Shown here: piece by piece, positions 39,528 to 48,217 of the stretch
How positions within the stretch are numbered: position 1 is the stretch's first letter
How the letters are laid out: each line of letters opens with the position of its first letter
Assembly: GCF_900114315.1 (NCBI RefSeq)
Contig: NZ_FOSQ01000021.1
Span: 1-64,000 of the forward strand
Reading direction: 5' to 3'
Length of the DNA: 64,000 nt
Origin: Falsiroseomonas stagni DSM 19981
GTDB lineage: Bacteria > Pseudomonadota > Alphaproteobacteria > Acetobacterales > Acetobacteraceae
The notes under the pieces: generated by a model
Seen by the model: the letters and a program-made list of their open reading frames with translations, nothing else
Databases searched by the model: none
What the model was told of the DNA's origin: nothing
Program-made: the position numbers and the translations under genes

Positions 39528-41093
39528 TCACGAAGACAGGCCGAGGACCTCCAGGGCATGGATCCGCAGCTTCACCTTCTGCACCTTGCCGCTGGCCGTC
39601 ATGCCGATGGCCTCGAAATCCTTCACGACACGCAGGTGTCGAGGCAGCCTGAAGTTGGCGATCTGCGGCTTGAGCCAGGCCAGCAGATCGGCAGCCTCGA
39701 TGCTGGCGCCAACGCGCAACTGCACGAAGGCGGCGCAGACCTCCCCGAGGCGCGCATCGGGCACGCCAACCACCTGCGCGAGCGCGACCGCGGGGTGGGA
39801 GGACAGCACCTCCTCCACCTCGGCCGGCGCGACATTCTCCCCGCCCACACGGATCACATCCTTGATGCGCCCCACCATGCGCAGGCGCCCGCCGGCGTCC
39901 AACGTGCCGAGGTCCCCGGTGCGCAGGAATCCGTCCGGCGTGAAGGCTTTTGCCGAGTTCTCGGGGTCGTTCAGGTAGCCCTTCATCACCGACCAGCCCC
40001 GCACCTGGATCTCGCCGGCCGCCCCGGACGGCAACGGCACGAAGGTCTCCGGGTGGGCAATGCGGACCTCCAGCCCTTCATGCGGCAAGGCGCCGCCGGC
40101 GATGCGGGCGGCGACGGGTTCGCGGTGGTCGGAGAGGGCGACGTTGGGCGAGGCCTCGCTGAGGCCATAGGCCCAGCAGAGGTCGCGCACGCCCATCTCC
40201 TCCACGATCCGGCGCATCGTCTCCGGCCCCGCCGCCGCCCAACCGCCACGGAGGTGGATGCGCGTGCGATCGAAGGATGGGTGGGAGAGCATGAGTTGGA
40301 AGATCGCGTCATTGCCGGAGGTGACGGTGCAGCGCTCGCGCTCCAGGAGAGCCAGCGCCTCCCCGGCCTCGAAGGTCGGCGGCGTGACAAGCGTGGCACC
40401 GGTGACGAGGCAGACGAGGAGCGAGAGCGTCGATCCCGCGACGTGGAAGAAGGGGCGGCAGTTGAGGTAGCGATCGTCACCGCGGACGCCGAGCTTTGCT
40501 GCGCAGACGGTGGCGTTGCGGAGCATGTTGTGGTGCGTCAGCAGCACCCCCTTGGGGTGGGCGGTGGTGCCGGAGGTGTACTGCACCAGCAGCGGATCAT
40601 CGGCGCCGACCTGCGCGATGGCGGCGTCGAGTGCGGCTTCGGGGGCCTGCGTGGCGCAGAAATGGTCCCAGGAGGGCTCCCCGCTGATGACAATGTGTTG
40701 CAGGTCCGGCAGTTCAGGCGCCACCTGCCGCACCGCCGCGGCGAAGTCGATACCGAGGAAACTGCCTGACAGCAGCACGGCCTTGCACTTGGCACGGGAC
40801 AAGGCGAAGGCGATCTCGGGCGCCTTGAAACGGGTGTTGATGGGCACGGTGACGGCGCCGATCAGGGCGCAGGCGTAGAAGCTGCTGACCCAGCGCGCGT
40901 CGTTGCCCATGAGCAGGCCGACGAAGTCGCCCTTGCCGATGCCGCGCGCCAGCAGGCTGCGCGCGATGGCGTGGGCTTCGTCGCGCAGCGCGGCGTTGGT
41001 CAGGCGGGCGTCACGGGCGACCACCGCTTCGTCACCGCCGCGTTCCTGCGCGTTGGAGTCGAGGAAGTCGGCAAGGCGCCGGGTCCAGCTCAT
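39528..41093 (-). CDS. Acyl-CoA/AMP-binding synthetase
   Basis: 521 residues of the ANL superfamily. P-loop-like motif A3 is VQYTSGTTAHPKGV, A5 is CWAYGLSEASPN, A7 is FLRTGDLGTLD, A8 is RIKDVIRVGGENVAPAEVE, and the catalytic Lys is in TASGKVQKV. It activates a carboxylic acid to its CoA thioester through an acyl-AMP. The start ATG 41093 overlaps the stop of the enoyl-CoA hydratase gene. The operon order suggests the acid is then processed by hydratase and CoA-transferase steps. Confidence 0.93.
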   Translation of the reverse strand: MSWTRRLADFLDSNAQERGGDEAVVARDARLTNAALRDEAHAIARSLLARGIGKGDFVGLLMGNDARWVSSFYACALIGAVTVPINTRFKAPEIAFALSRAKCKAVLLSGSFLGIDFAAAVRQVAPELPDLQHIVISGEPSWDHFCATQAPEAALDAAIAQVGADDPLLVQYTSGTTAHPKGVLLTHHNMLRNATVCAAKLGVRGDDRYLNCRPFFHVAGSTLSLLVCLVTGATLVTPPTFEAGEALALLERERCTVTSGNDAIFQLMLSHPSFDRTRIHLRGGWAAAGPETMRRIVEEMGVRDLCWAYGLSEASPNVALSDHREPVAARIAGGALPHEGLEVRIAHPETFVPLPSGAAGEIQVRGWSVMKGYLNDPENSAKAFTPDGFLRTGDLGTLDAGGRLRMVGRIKDVIRVGGENVAPAEVEEVLSSHPAVALAQVVGVPDARLGEVCAAFVQLRVGASIEAADLLAWLKPQIANFRLPRHLRVVKDFEAIGMTASGKVQKVKLRIHALEVLGLSS

Positions 41094-41830
41094 GATCCGA
41101 AGCCCGACATGGTCTTGCGCCATTCGGCGGCCGCCAGGCTTTCCTCGATGGCCAACAGTTCCGTCGCCAGGGCGCCGCGCGGATCGCGTTCCAGGCCTTC
41201 GTCGATGCTGCGCTTGGCGAGCGCGAGGCCCGTCACCGGCGCCTTGAGGATTGTCGTCGTGATCTCCGCCAGCGCGGCCTCCAGCGCTTCGGGGGCCAGC
41301 AGCCGCGTCACGAAACCAGCGGCCAGCGCTTCCTCCGCCGTCAGGGTACGGCCGGTGAACATCATGTCCTTCGCCAGACGCTTGCCGAGGATGCGGGGCA
41401 GGCGCTGTGTCGCGCCCACCGTGCCCCACAGCGCCTCCGGCGTCCTGAAGCTGGCCTTGGGGGTCGCGATGATGAAGTCGCAGGCGCCGGCGATCTCGAC
41501 GCCCGATCCGATGGCGGGGGCCTCAACCACCGCGACGCTCGGCATGGGCAGACGCTCGATCAGGTCATACGCCAGAAAACCCTTCACGCGGCGGGCGCGG
41601 ACGGCATCATCCGTCATTCCCTGGCGTTCCTTGAGGTCCGCGCCGGCGCAGAAGACGGGGCCGTTGGCGCGGATGACGACCATCTTCGCGGCCTGCGCGG
41701 TGGCGCGGCGGCAGGCGGCGGCGAGGGCTTCCGCGAGTGCCGTGTTCAATGCGTTGCGCGCTGCGGGGCGGTTCAGCGTCAGCGTCACCAGCCCGTCATT
41801 CGCGTCGTAGATCAGGACGTCGTCGGTCAT
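41090..41830 (-). CDS. Enoyl-CoA hydratase/isomerase family protein
   Basis: 246 residues of the crotonase fold. The oxyanion-hole segments are FCAGADLKERQG and GSGVEIAGACDFIIA, and the catalytic region reads FRTPEALWGTVGATQRLPR. One Glu is in the GSGVE segment and the other in TPE, so hydratase chemistry is possible. The gene overlaps its neighbours by four bases on each side, indicating tight coupling with the CoA-ligase and CaiB-type genes. Confidence 0.92.
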   Translation of the reverse strand: MTDDVLIYDANDGLVTLTLNRPAARNALNTALAEALAAACRRATAQAAKMVVIRANGPVFCAGADLKERQGMTDDAVRARRVKGFLAYDLIERLPMPSVAVVEAPAIGSGVEIAGACDFIIATPKASFRTPEALWGTVGATQRLPRILGKRLAKDMMFTGRTLTAEEALAAGFVTRLLAPEALEAALAEITTTILKAPVTGLALAKRSIDEGLERDPRGALATELLAIEESLAAAEWRKTMSGFGS

Positions 41831-43008
41831 ATCGCGGATTCCTCGCGCAGCGCGGCGATGCGCGCGGTGTCGTAGCCGAGTTCGGAGAGGATGCCATCCG
41901 TATCCGCGCCAAGCGGTGGCGCAGGTCGCGGCACGGGGTCGTCGAAGCCGTCGAAGCGGAAGGGCAGGCGCAGCGCGGGGTACCGCGCTTCGCCATGCGG
42001 CACCTCCGTGATGCAGCCGCGCGCCTGGACATGCGGGTCGGCCACGACCTCATCCAGCGCCAGCACGGGGCCGTTGGGGACATCGACGACATCCAGCGCG
42101 GCCACTGCCTCCGCCCGCGTCAGCGCCGCCATGGCCGCCGTCATCGCCGCCATCACGCGGTCCCGCTGCGCCAGGCGGCCGGCATTGGTCGAAAGCGCGG
42201 CATCCTCCAGCAGATCATGCAGGCCGAGCGCGGTGCAAAGCGGGGCCCAGTGCTGGTCGCTTGCGGTGATGTGCAGGAAGCGGCCGTCGCGGCACTGGAA
42301 GCTGGCGGTCGGCACGCGGCCGGGATGTTCCGTACCGAGCCGTGGCGGCACTTCCCCCAGCGCGAACAGGCGCGCGGCCGCTATGGTCAGCAGCGCAACC
42401 TGGCCGTCCAGCATGCTGAAATCGACATGTGCCCCCTGCCCTGTCGCGTCCCTCCCGCGCAGCGCCGCCAGCAGCCCGATGGCGACCCACAGGCCGGAGG
42501 TGAGATCCGCCACCGGCAGTCCCGGCTTCACCGGCCCGCCGCCACGCTCCCCCGTCAACCCCATCAACCCGCCCATGGCCTGGAAGACGGTGTCGTAGCC
42601 CTTGCGCTTCGCATAAGGGCCGGTCTGGCCGAAGCCGGTACAGGACAGATAGACAAGCCGCGGATTGACCGCCTTCAGCGACGCGTAGTCGAGCCCCCGC
42701 CGCTTCAGCGCGCCGGTCGGGAAATTCTCCACCACCACATCAGCACGCGCGGCCAGGTCCCGGATCACCTGGCGCCCGCCTTCCTTGCGCATGTCGACGG
42801 TAATGCTGCGCTTGGCGCGATTGCAGGCGAGGTAGTAGCCGCTGACGCCGAAATCGAAGAAAGGCTCGAAGCTCCGCGTTTCGTCGCCCGTGCCCGGCTG
42901 CTCCACCTTGATGACATCAGCGCCCATCTCCGCCAGCAGCATGGTGGCGAAAGGGCAGGCGAGCACGCGGGACAGGTCGAGGATCCGCACCCCCTCCAAT
43001 GGCTTCAT
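41827..43008 (-). CDS. CaiB/BaiF-family CoA-transferase
   Basis: 393 residues, type III CoA-transferase. The N-terminus is PLEGVRILDLSRVLACPFATMLLAEMGADVIKVEQPGTGDETR, the nucleophile-Asp region is HVDFSMLDGQVALL, and YLACNRAKRSITVDMR is the CoA site. It moves CoA between small acids or onto an incoming substrate without ATP. The start overlaps the nitronate-monooxygenase-family stop by four bases. Having both a CoA ligase and a CoA-transferase in one operon suggests two acids or a regulated choice of activation route. Confidence 0.93.
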   Translation of the reverse strand: MKPLEGVRILDLSRVLACPFATMLLAEMGADVIKVEQPGTGDETRSFEPFFDFGVSGYYLACNRAKRSITVDMRKEGGRQVIRDLAARADVVVENFPTGALKRRGLDYASLKAVNPRLVYLSCTGFGQTGPYAKRKGYDTVFQAMGGLMGLTGERGGGPVKPGLPVADLTSGLWVAIGLLAALRGRDATGQGAHVDFSMLDGQVALLTIAAARLFALGEVPPRLGTEHPGRVPTASFQCRDGRFLHITASDQHWAPLCTALGLHDLLEDAALSTNAGRLAQRDRVMAAMTAAMAALTRAEAVAALDVVDVPNGPVLALDEVVADPHVQARGCITEVPHGEARYPALRLPFRFDGFDDPVPRPAPPLGADTDGILSELGYDTARIAALREESAI

Positions 43009-43970
43009 GCGGGCTCTCCCGCTAGGCGGAGGCGCATCGCCTCGGCCTCCCGCACCAGGCGCGCCACGAGTTCCTCCGCGCCGGGGATATCGTCGATCAG
43101 GCCAGCGGATTGCCCGGCCTCCGTCTTGCCATGCGTCACGTCACCATCCAGCGCCGCATCCTTCAGGCTGCGCGACTTGAACAGGGCGTCGAGCGCTTCC
43201 TTCGTGGCGCCCTCACGCTCCGCGGCTTCCATCTGCGCGGAGAAGGCGTTCTTCAGTTGCCGGATCGGCAGCCCCTGTCGCCCGACCAGCGTCGTATCCG
43301 CGATGCCGGCCTTCAGCACGGTATCCTTGTAGGCATCATGCACCGTCGCCTCCCGCGTCATCAGGAAGCGCGTACCGAGCTGCGCACCTTCCGCCCCCAG
43401 CGCAAAGGCGGCGCAGATGCCCGCGCCATCGGCGATGCCGCCGGCGGCGATGACGGGAATGGTCACTGCCTTCACGACGGCGCGCACCAGCACCAGGGTC
43501 GAAACCTCATTCGGCGGCGGATGCCCACCGGCCTCCCCTCCCACGACGATCAGCGCATCCACGCCCGCGGCCTCCGCCTTCACCGCATGTTCGGGCGCCG
43601 CCACCACATGCAGCCACTTCGCACCAAGGCGCTGGAAGCGCTCGACATGCCCGCGCGGCCCGCCCTGGCTGCCGATCATCACCGGCACCCGTTCCGCCGC
43701 CGCGATGTCCAGGAACTCCGCCGACCGCTTGTTGTAGAGGGGCACGTTGACCGCGAAGGGCGCATCGGTACCGGCGCGGACGGCACGGATGGCCGTCAAC
43801 AGATCGTCGGGCCGCATCGGCCCCGCCGCGATCACCCCGAGCCCGCCCGCCCGGCTCACCGCCAGCGCCAGGGCGGGGCTCGACGAGGCCCAGCTCATGC
43901 CGCCCTGGATGATCGGGTGGCGAATGCCGAGGAGCCGCGGCAGGCGCGATCGGAATCCCATGCTGTCCAT
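43005..43970 (-). CDS. Nitronate monooxygenase/2-nitropropane dioxygenase family
   Basis: 321 residues, FMN TIM-barrel. Blocks are GIRHPIIQGGMSWASSPALALAV-like, LGVIAAGPM, PFAVNVPLYN, VVGGEAGGHPPPNEVSTLVL, and IPVIAAGGIADGAGICAAFALGAEGAQLGTRFL. The family oxidises nitronates, and some members reduce enoyl- or keto-type substrates. In CoA operons like this one the true substrate is often unknown. ATG 43970 is the first gene of the minus-strand run. Between it and the divergent Bug receptor gene lies a 19-base palindrome (44012-44030). Confidence 0.9.
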   Translation of the reverse strand: MDSMGFRSRLPRLLGIRHPIIQGGMSWASSSPALALAVSRAGGLGVIAAGPMRPDDLLTAIRAVRAGTDAPFAVNVPLYNKRSAEFLDIAAAERVPVMIGSQGGPRGHVERFQRLGAKWLHVVAAPEHAVKAEAAGVDALIVVGGEAGGHPPPNEVSTLVLVRAVVKAVTIPVIAAGGIADGAGICAAFALGAEGAQLGTRFLMTREATVHDAYKDTVLKAGIADTTLVGRQGLPIRQLKNAFSAQMEAAEREGATKEALDALFKSRSLKDAALDGDVTHGKTEAGQSAGLIDDIPGAEELVARLVREAEAMRLRLAGEPA

Positions 43971-44011
43971 CTGGCGGTCCCCCGGTAGGCTCTTGTCGGT
44001 GTCGACGATAT

Positions 44012-44030
44012 TGGTTGATATTGTCAACCA
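44012..44030. promoter_or_regulatory. Palindromic operator candidate in a divergent promoter
   Basis: TGGTTGA-TATTG-TCAACCA: perfect seven-base arms with a five-base spacer, in the only AT-rich patch of the 76 bp between the nitronate-monooxygenase-family and Bug receptor genes. The symmetry and half-site length suit a dimeric GntR, TetR or MarR-type repressor controlling both directions. A regulator gene is not adjacent; the closest GntR gene is 23 kb away. Confidence 0.6.
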
Positions 44031-44046
44031 CCAGGGAGGAACGCCA

Positions 44047-45009
44047 ATGATGCGCATGACCCGCCGTGCCTTGATGGGGGCCGCCTTTGCCCTGCCCCTG
44101 CCCGCCCTGGCACAGACCCCATGGCCCAGCCGCACCATCCGATTCATCGTCCCCTTCGCCCCCGGCGGCCCGGTGGAGGTGCCGGCACGCTTCCTCGCGG
44201 ACCATCTCGGCCGCGCCCTCGGCCAGACTGTCCTGGTGGAAACGCGCCCCGGCGCAGGTGGGTCCATCGGCGCGCGGGAAGTCGTGGCGACCAATGACCC
44301 CCACACGCTGCTGGTCTCGACCTCCGGCGTCGCCATCGCGCCGGCGCTGATGCGCAACCCCGGCTATGACCCGATCCATGACCTGGTGCCCATCACCGTC
44401 ATCAGCGATGCACCCATGGTGATCATGACCCGGCCGGACCACCCGATCCGGGACCTCGCGGACCTGGTCGCGCGGGCCAAGGCGAGGCCGGACGCGATCA
44501 CCTATGGCACGTCGGGCGTCGGATCGACCACGCATATGGGCGGCGCGCTCTTCGCCACGCGGGCGGGGATCGAGTTGCTGCACGTGCCCTATCGCGGCGC
44601 CGCCCAGGCGACGACCGCGCTGCTGTCCGGCGACACGGATCTGGTCGTAGCCGGCACCATCGATGCGCTGCCCCATCTGCGCGACGGCAGGCTGCGCGGC
44701 ATCGCGATCACCAGTCGTGAGCGAAGCCCCGTGCTGCCGAACGTACCCAGCATGGCGGAGATCGTCCCGGGCTTCGACCTGAACATCTGGTACGCCATGT
44801 TCGGCCCGCGCGGCACGCCGCCCGCCGTGGTGCAGCGCCTGGCGGCGGAGATGGCGCCACTCGCACGCGGCAACGTCCTGGCGACGCGCATGGAGGAAAG
44901 CGGCGCCAAGCTGCTGCTGGACGGCCCCGCGCGGCTGGCGGAGCGCATGCGGGCGGAGGTCCCGCAGTGGCGCGACGTCGCGGCGCGCGCCCGCATCACC
45001 GCGGAATAG
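44047..45009 (+). CDS. Bug/TctC-type solute receptor
   Basis: 320 residues with a Tat-like leader (MTRRALMGAAFALPLPALAQ). The family blocks are WPSRTIRFIVPFAPGGPVEVPARFLA, ETRPGAGGSIG, TYGTSGVGSTTHMGG, LLHVPYRGAAQATTALL and LPNVPSMAEI. GGAGG lies seven bases before ATG 44047. It is divergent from the CoA-ligase/hydratase/CoA-transferase set and likely provides the acid they use. No TctAB partner is present nearby. Confidence 0.93.
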   Translation: MMRMTRRALMGAAFALPLPALAQTPWPSRTIRFIVPFAPGGPVEVPARFLADHLGRALGQTVLVETRPGAGGSIGAREVVATNDPHTLLVSTSGVAIAPALMRNPGYDPIHDLVPITVISDAPMVIMTRPDHPIRDLADLVARAKARPDAITYGTSGVGSTTHMGGALFATRAGIELLHVPYRGAAQATTALLSGDTDLVVAGTIDALPHLRDGRLRGIAITSRERSPVLPNVPSMAEIVPGFDLNIWYAMFGPRGTPPAVVQRLAAEMAPLARGNVLATRMEESGAKLLLDGPARLAERMRAEVPQWRDVAARARITAE

Positions 45010-45014
45010 CGCCG

Positions 45015-45824
45015 CTACCGCGCCATCCGCAGCAGCGCCGCCGCGATCTCCGCCGGGCGTTCCAGCGGCGTCAGGTGCCGCGCGCCCTCCAGCGGTTGAA
45101 GGATCGCGCCCGGAATGCGCCGGGCGATCTCCTCCGCCATCGCGGGCGGCGTCGCGCCATCCTCCGTGCCGACCATCACCAGCGTCGGCATGCGGATGGC
45201 AGTGATGGCCTCCCGCAGGTCCGTCGTGCCCAGCATCCGGCAGGCGGCGCCGTAGGAGGCGACGTCATTCGCCAGGAATACCGCATCGGCGGCGGCCTCG
45301 ACTTCCGGGTGCGATTCGCGGAAGCCAAGGCTCAGCCAACGAGCGTGCTGGAAGGGCAGCAGCGCCGCCATGCCGCCCTCCTCTGCCTTCGCGGCGCGAT
45401 CCTCCCAGGCCTTGGGCGCGTCCGGCCCGTACCAGGCCGTGGTGTCGATCGCGACCAAGCCGTCGCAGCGCGCGGGATGCGCCGTGGCGAAGGCCAGCGC
45501 GATGGTGCCCCCCATGGAACAGCCGCAGACCAGCGCCCGGTCCCAGCCCGCATGGTTCAGCACCACCGCCAGGTCATCCGCCATGCGGCCGACCGGGAAC
45601 GGCCCGGCATCGCGGCCGGAGGTCCCATGGCCGCGGCAATCCATCGCCAGCAGGTCAGCCTGCCCGTCGATGGCCGTGGCAACGCCGTTCCAGAAATGCC
45701 GGTCCAGCGCCAGCGAATGCAGCAGCGCGATGCGCGGCGCCCCCGGCCGGCGCGCCGGCGCAATGCCATAGGCCAGCACCACGCCATCATCGGCCGTTGC
45801 GTGGCGCGTCGCGCCGAAGGGCAT
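45015..45824 (-). CDS. Alpha/beta hydrolase (3-oxoadipate enol-lactonase-like)
   Basis: 269 residues. The fold starts VVLAYGIAPARRPGAPRIALLHSLALDRHFWNGV, with the nucleophile elbow GCSMGGTIAL, the acid in VMVGTEDGATPP and the His in LEGARHLTPLE. LLAMDCRGHGTSG is the typical lactonase/esterase strand 4 motif. Start ATG 45824 shares bases with the stop of the AhpD-fold gene (TGATG), giving coupling. It is the last gene of the eight-gene minus-strand operon and may open a lactone or ester made by the upstream oxygenases. Confidence 0.87.
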   Translation of the reverse strand: MPFGATRHATADDGVVLAYGIAPARRPGAPRIALLHSLALDRHFWNGVATAIDGQADLLAMDCRGHGTSGRDAGPFPVGRMADDLAVVLNHAGWDRALVCGCSMGGTIALAFATAHPARCDGLVAIDTTAWYGPDAPKAWEDRAAKAEEGGMAALLPFQHARWLSLGFRESHPEVEAAADAVFLANDVASYGAACRMLGTTDLREAITAIRMPTLVMVGTEDGATPPAMAEEIARRIPGAILQPLEGARHLTPLERPAEIAAALLRMAR

Positions 45825-46447
45825 CACTGGTGTTCCCAATCGTCGAGGGAATCAGTGTTGGGCGGCGATGTGCCGAGGATATCCCCCTTGGTCGTCACGC
45901 CCAGCCCGTTCAGCAGACGGTTGGAATAGTTGAAATAGGCGCAGACCTGGTTGGCCTCCAGGATCTCCCCGTCATTCGCCCCGGCCTCCCGCAGTGCCGC
46001 GACATCGGCTTCCACCATGCCCTGCGGATCAAGCGTCAGCTTGCGGACATAGCGCAGCAGCGCGAGTTCCTTGCCCTGGAAGACGCGTTCCGGCTGCGCG
46101 GCGGCGAAGGCCTTGTAGATCGCACCCGCCCGGGCTTCATCGGCCAGCAGGCGCGACAGGCCGGCGAAGTGGTGCGCCACGGAATAGTCGCAGCGGTTCG
46201 ACAGGCTCGTGTAGACGGCCAGGCATTCCAGGAACCAGACGGGCGTGGAATTGCCGGTGTGGTGGAGGACGGATTTGTAGAGCGCGCTGTGCCCCTCCAT
46301 CGTGTGCGGCCGCAGGCTGTGCGCGCGCATCACATTGTCGATCTTCCCGCCCGGCCCCTTCACGCGGTCATAGAGCGTACGGAGATAGCCCTCGCTTTCC
46401 CCATAGGGCACCAGGCGGATCCAGGCGGGGTTCGCTTCGTCGGTCAT
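45824..46447 (-). CDS. AhpD/carboxymuconolactone-decarboxylase-fold protein lacking the second redox Cys
   Basis: 207 residues with the AhpD-like helical fold. The redox motif that usually reads C-x-x-C-x-x-x-H is here C-D-Y-S-V-A-H-H, so the resolving Cys is replaced by Ser while the His remains. That argues against classical alkylhydroperoxidase activity and towards a decarboxylase-like or peroxidase-related role. ATG 46447 overlaps the permease stop by four bases. The position between transporter and hydrolase genes ties it to the same substrate. Confidence 0.8.
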   Translation of the reverse strand: MTDEANPAWIRLVPYGESEGYLRTLYDRVKGPGGKIDNVMRAHSLRPHTMEGHSALYKSVLHHTGNSTPVWFLECLAVYTSLSNRCDYSVAHHFAGLSRLLADEARAGAIYKAFAAAQPERVFQGKELALLRYVRKLTLDPQGMVEADVAALREAGANDGEILEANQVCAYFNYSNRLLNGLGVTTKGDILGTSPPNTDSLDDWEHQ

Positions 46448-47346
46448 GCATTCCTCGTGGAGAAACGCCGTTCCAGCCGCGCGGCAGCGGCGGAGAGCAC
46501 GGCGCAGATGATGAAGTAGAAAAGCGCCACCATCAGCCAGGTCTCGAAGACCCGGCCCGTGGTGGCAGCGACTTCGTTGCCCAGGAAGGACAGGTCCTGG
46601 ATGGAAACCAGGGAGATGATGGAACTGTCCTTCACCAGGCTGATCCCCTGCCCCGCCAGCGGCGGCACCACGCGCGCCACGGCCTGCGGCAGGATCACCA
46701 GGCGGAACAGCCTGATGCGCGACAGGCCAAGCGCCTGCCCCGCCTCCCACTGGCCGCGCGGCAGGGACTGGATGCCGCCGCGCACGATCTCCGCGACATA
46801 GGCGCCCTCGAACAGGCCGAGGCAGAGGATGGCGGCGATCACGCCCGCGGCCTGCTGCGGCGGGCCGAAGAACCAGCCGATCACACGCAAGGTGTCGTCA
46901 TCCTGCCGCCGGATCCAGTCCTCGATGCCCAGCGCCGGCACGATCTGCGCGGTGACGAAGAAGTAGAAGACGAAGATGAAGACCAGCGGCGGGATGTTGC
47001 GGATCGTCTCCACATAGGCGCCGGCGACCAGGCGCGGGAGCAGCGCCGTCGCACAGCGCGCGATGCCCATCAGCGTGCCGACCACCGCCGCGACGATCGC
47101 CGCCCAGAAGGATACGCGCAGCGTCGTCATCACGCCCTGCAGCAGCAGATTCGCGACCCAGGCGCCCGACGCATCCTGCCGTGCGACGAAGCCCAGCACG
47201 GGCCAGAAATTCCATCGATAATCCAGCGCCGCGCCGGCGCGCCAGGCCAGGAAGCCCAGCGCGCCGACCACGACGGCCAGCAGAGCCGCGTCCAGCAGGC
47301 CGAAGCGCGGGTTGCCCCGCGCATAAGGTCCACCGGGTCGCTGCAT
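46444..47346 (-). CDS. Polar amino-acid ABC transporter permease
   Basis: 300 residues. An N-terminal helix (LLDAALLAVVVGALGFLAW) and a periplasmic segment precede the permease core (LLLQGVMTTLRVSFWAAIVAAVVGT), with the EAA loop EAGQALGLSRIRLFRLVILPQAVARVVPP. It shares domain layout with the second permease at 48218, and the two would form the inner-membrane pore as a heterodimer. Its ATG overlaps the binding-protein stop. No ABC ATPase gene is found in this operon. Confidence 0.93.
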   Translation of the reverse strand: MQRPGGPYARGNPRFGLLDAALLAVVVGALGFLAWRAGAALDYRWNFWPVLGFVARQDASGAWVANLLLQGVMTTLRVSFWAAIVAAVVGTLMGIARCATALLPRLVAGAYVETIRNIPPLVFIFVFYFFVTAQIVPALGIEDWIRRQDDDTLRVIGWFFGPPQQAAGVIAAILCLGLFEGAYVAEIVRGGIQSLPRGQWEAGQALGLSRIRLFRLVILPQAVARVVPPLAGQGISLVKDSSIISLVSIQDLSFLGNEVAATTGRVFETWLMVALFYFIICAVLSAAAARLERRFSTRNA

Positions 47347-48191
47347 CAGCCCGGGACCTGGTCACGCCATTCGCGGTTCTGGAACCAGTAGGCCTGGCGC
47401 TCCTCCAGGAACCCATCCAACTGCCGCGACGCGATCCAGTTGTTGAGGAAGTTCAGCGCATCCGGATCGCCCTTGCGCAGCGCCATGCTGTCGATCTGGC
47501 GCGCCAGCGGCTGGGCGAAGGGGCTGAACAGCGCGGCCTCATTCTCCAGCACCGCGAAGCGCGGGCGGGGCATGGACCCGACCATGCCATGCGCCCGGCC
47601 ATTCACCACTTCCAGCACCGACTGCGCATCGTCGTCGAACTGCCGGAAGGTCGCGCGCGGGAACAGCCGCTGGGCTGCCGCCAGGGCGGAAGTGCCGCGG
47701 CGGCCGCTGATGGTGACGTTGGGCCGGTTCCAGGCCTCCATCGTCGTCATGCCCTCCGCCAGCCGCCGGCTGGCCGCGAGATCGACGCCGGAGGCCGAGT
47801 AGGAATTGGTGAAGTTGGCGGAGAGGTTGCGCGCCGCCGTCACCGTCATGCCGCCGATGATCATGTCGAAGCGTCCCGCCAGCAGCGCGGGCACGATGCC
47901 GTCCCAGGCGGTGGGCACGAATTCCACGCGCACGCCCATATCCTGCGCCAGCCTGGTCGCGACATCGATCTCGTAGCCGATCAGCTCGCCCGCGCGATTG
48001 CGGAAGGCCCAGGGCACGAAGGTGGACATGCCGACGCGCAGCGAATTGCGGCGCTTGATCTCCTCGATGACGGAGCTCGCGGCCAGCGCAGCCCGCGCAT
48101 CGGCGGTCTGCGCCTGGGCGGTGCCGGTGATGGACACGGCGGCGCCGGCGGCGGCGGCGGGTGCCAGGAAGCGTCTCGTGATCCAGCCCAT
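47346..48191 (-). CDS. Periplasmic amino-acid-type binding protein (SBP_bac_3)
   Basis: 281 residues from ATG 48191 with a signal peptide ending in TGTAQAQ. The binding fold shows LRVGMSTFVPWAFRNRAGELIGYEIDVATRLAQDMGVRVEFV, then WDGIVPALLAGRFDMIIGGMTVTAAR. Located between two permease genes, it would deliver an amino-acid-like solute to them. An SD-like GAGGAGAG stretch lies upstream. Other ABC binding proteins in the window (35832, 53009) are distant paralogues. Confidence 0.92.
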   Translation of the reverse strand: MGWITRRFLAPAAAAGAAVSITGTAQAQTADARAALAASSVIEEIKRRNSLRVGMSTFVPWAFRNRAGELIGYEIDVATRLAQDMGVRVEFVPTAWDGIVPALLAGRFDMIIGGMTVTAARNLSANFTNSYSASGVDLAASRRLAEGMTTMEAWNRPNVTISGRRGTSALAAAQRLFPRATFRQFDDDAQSVLEVVNGRAHGMVGSMPRPRFAVLENEAALFSPFAQPLARQIDSMALRKGDPDALNFLNNWIASRQLDGFLEERQAYWFQNREWRDQVPG

Positions 48192-48217
48192 GGTTCTCTC
48201 TCCTCGTTGTGGTTCGT

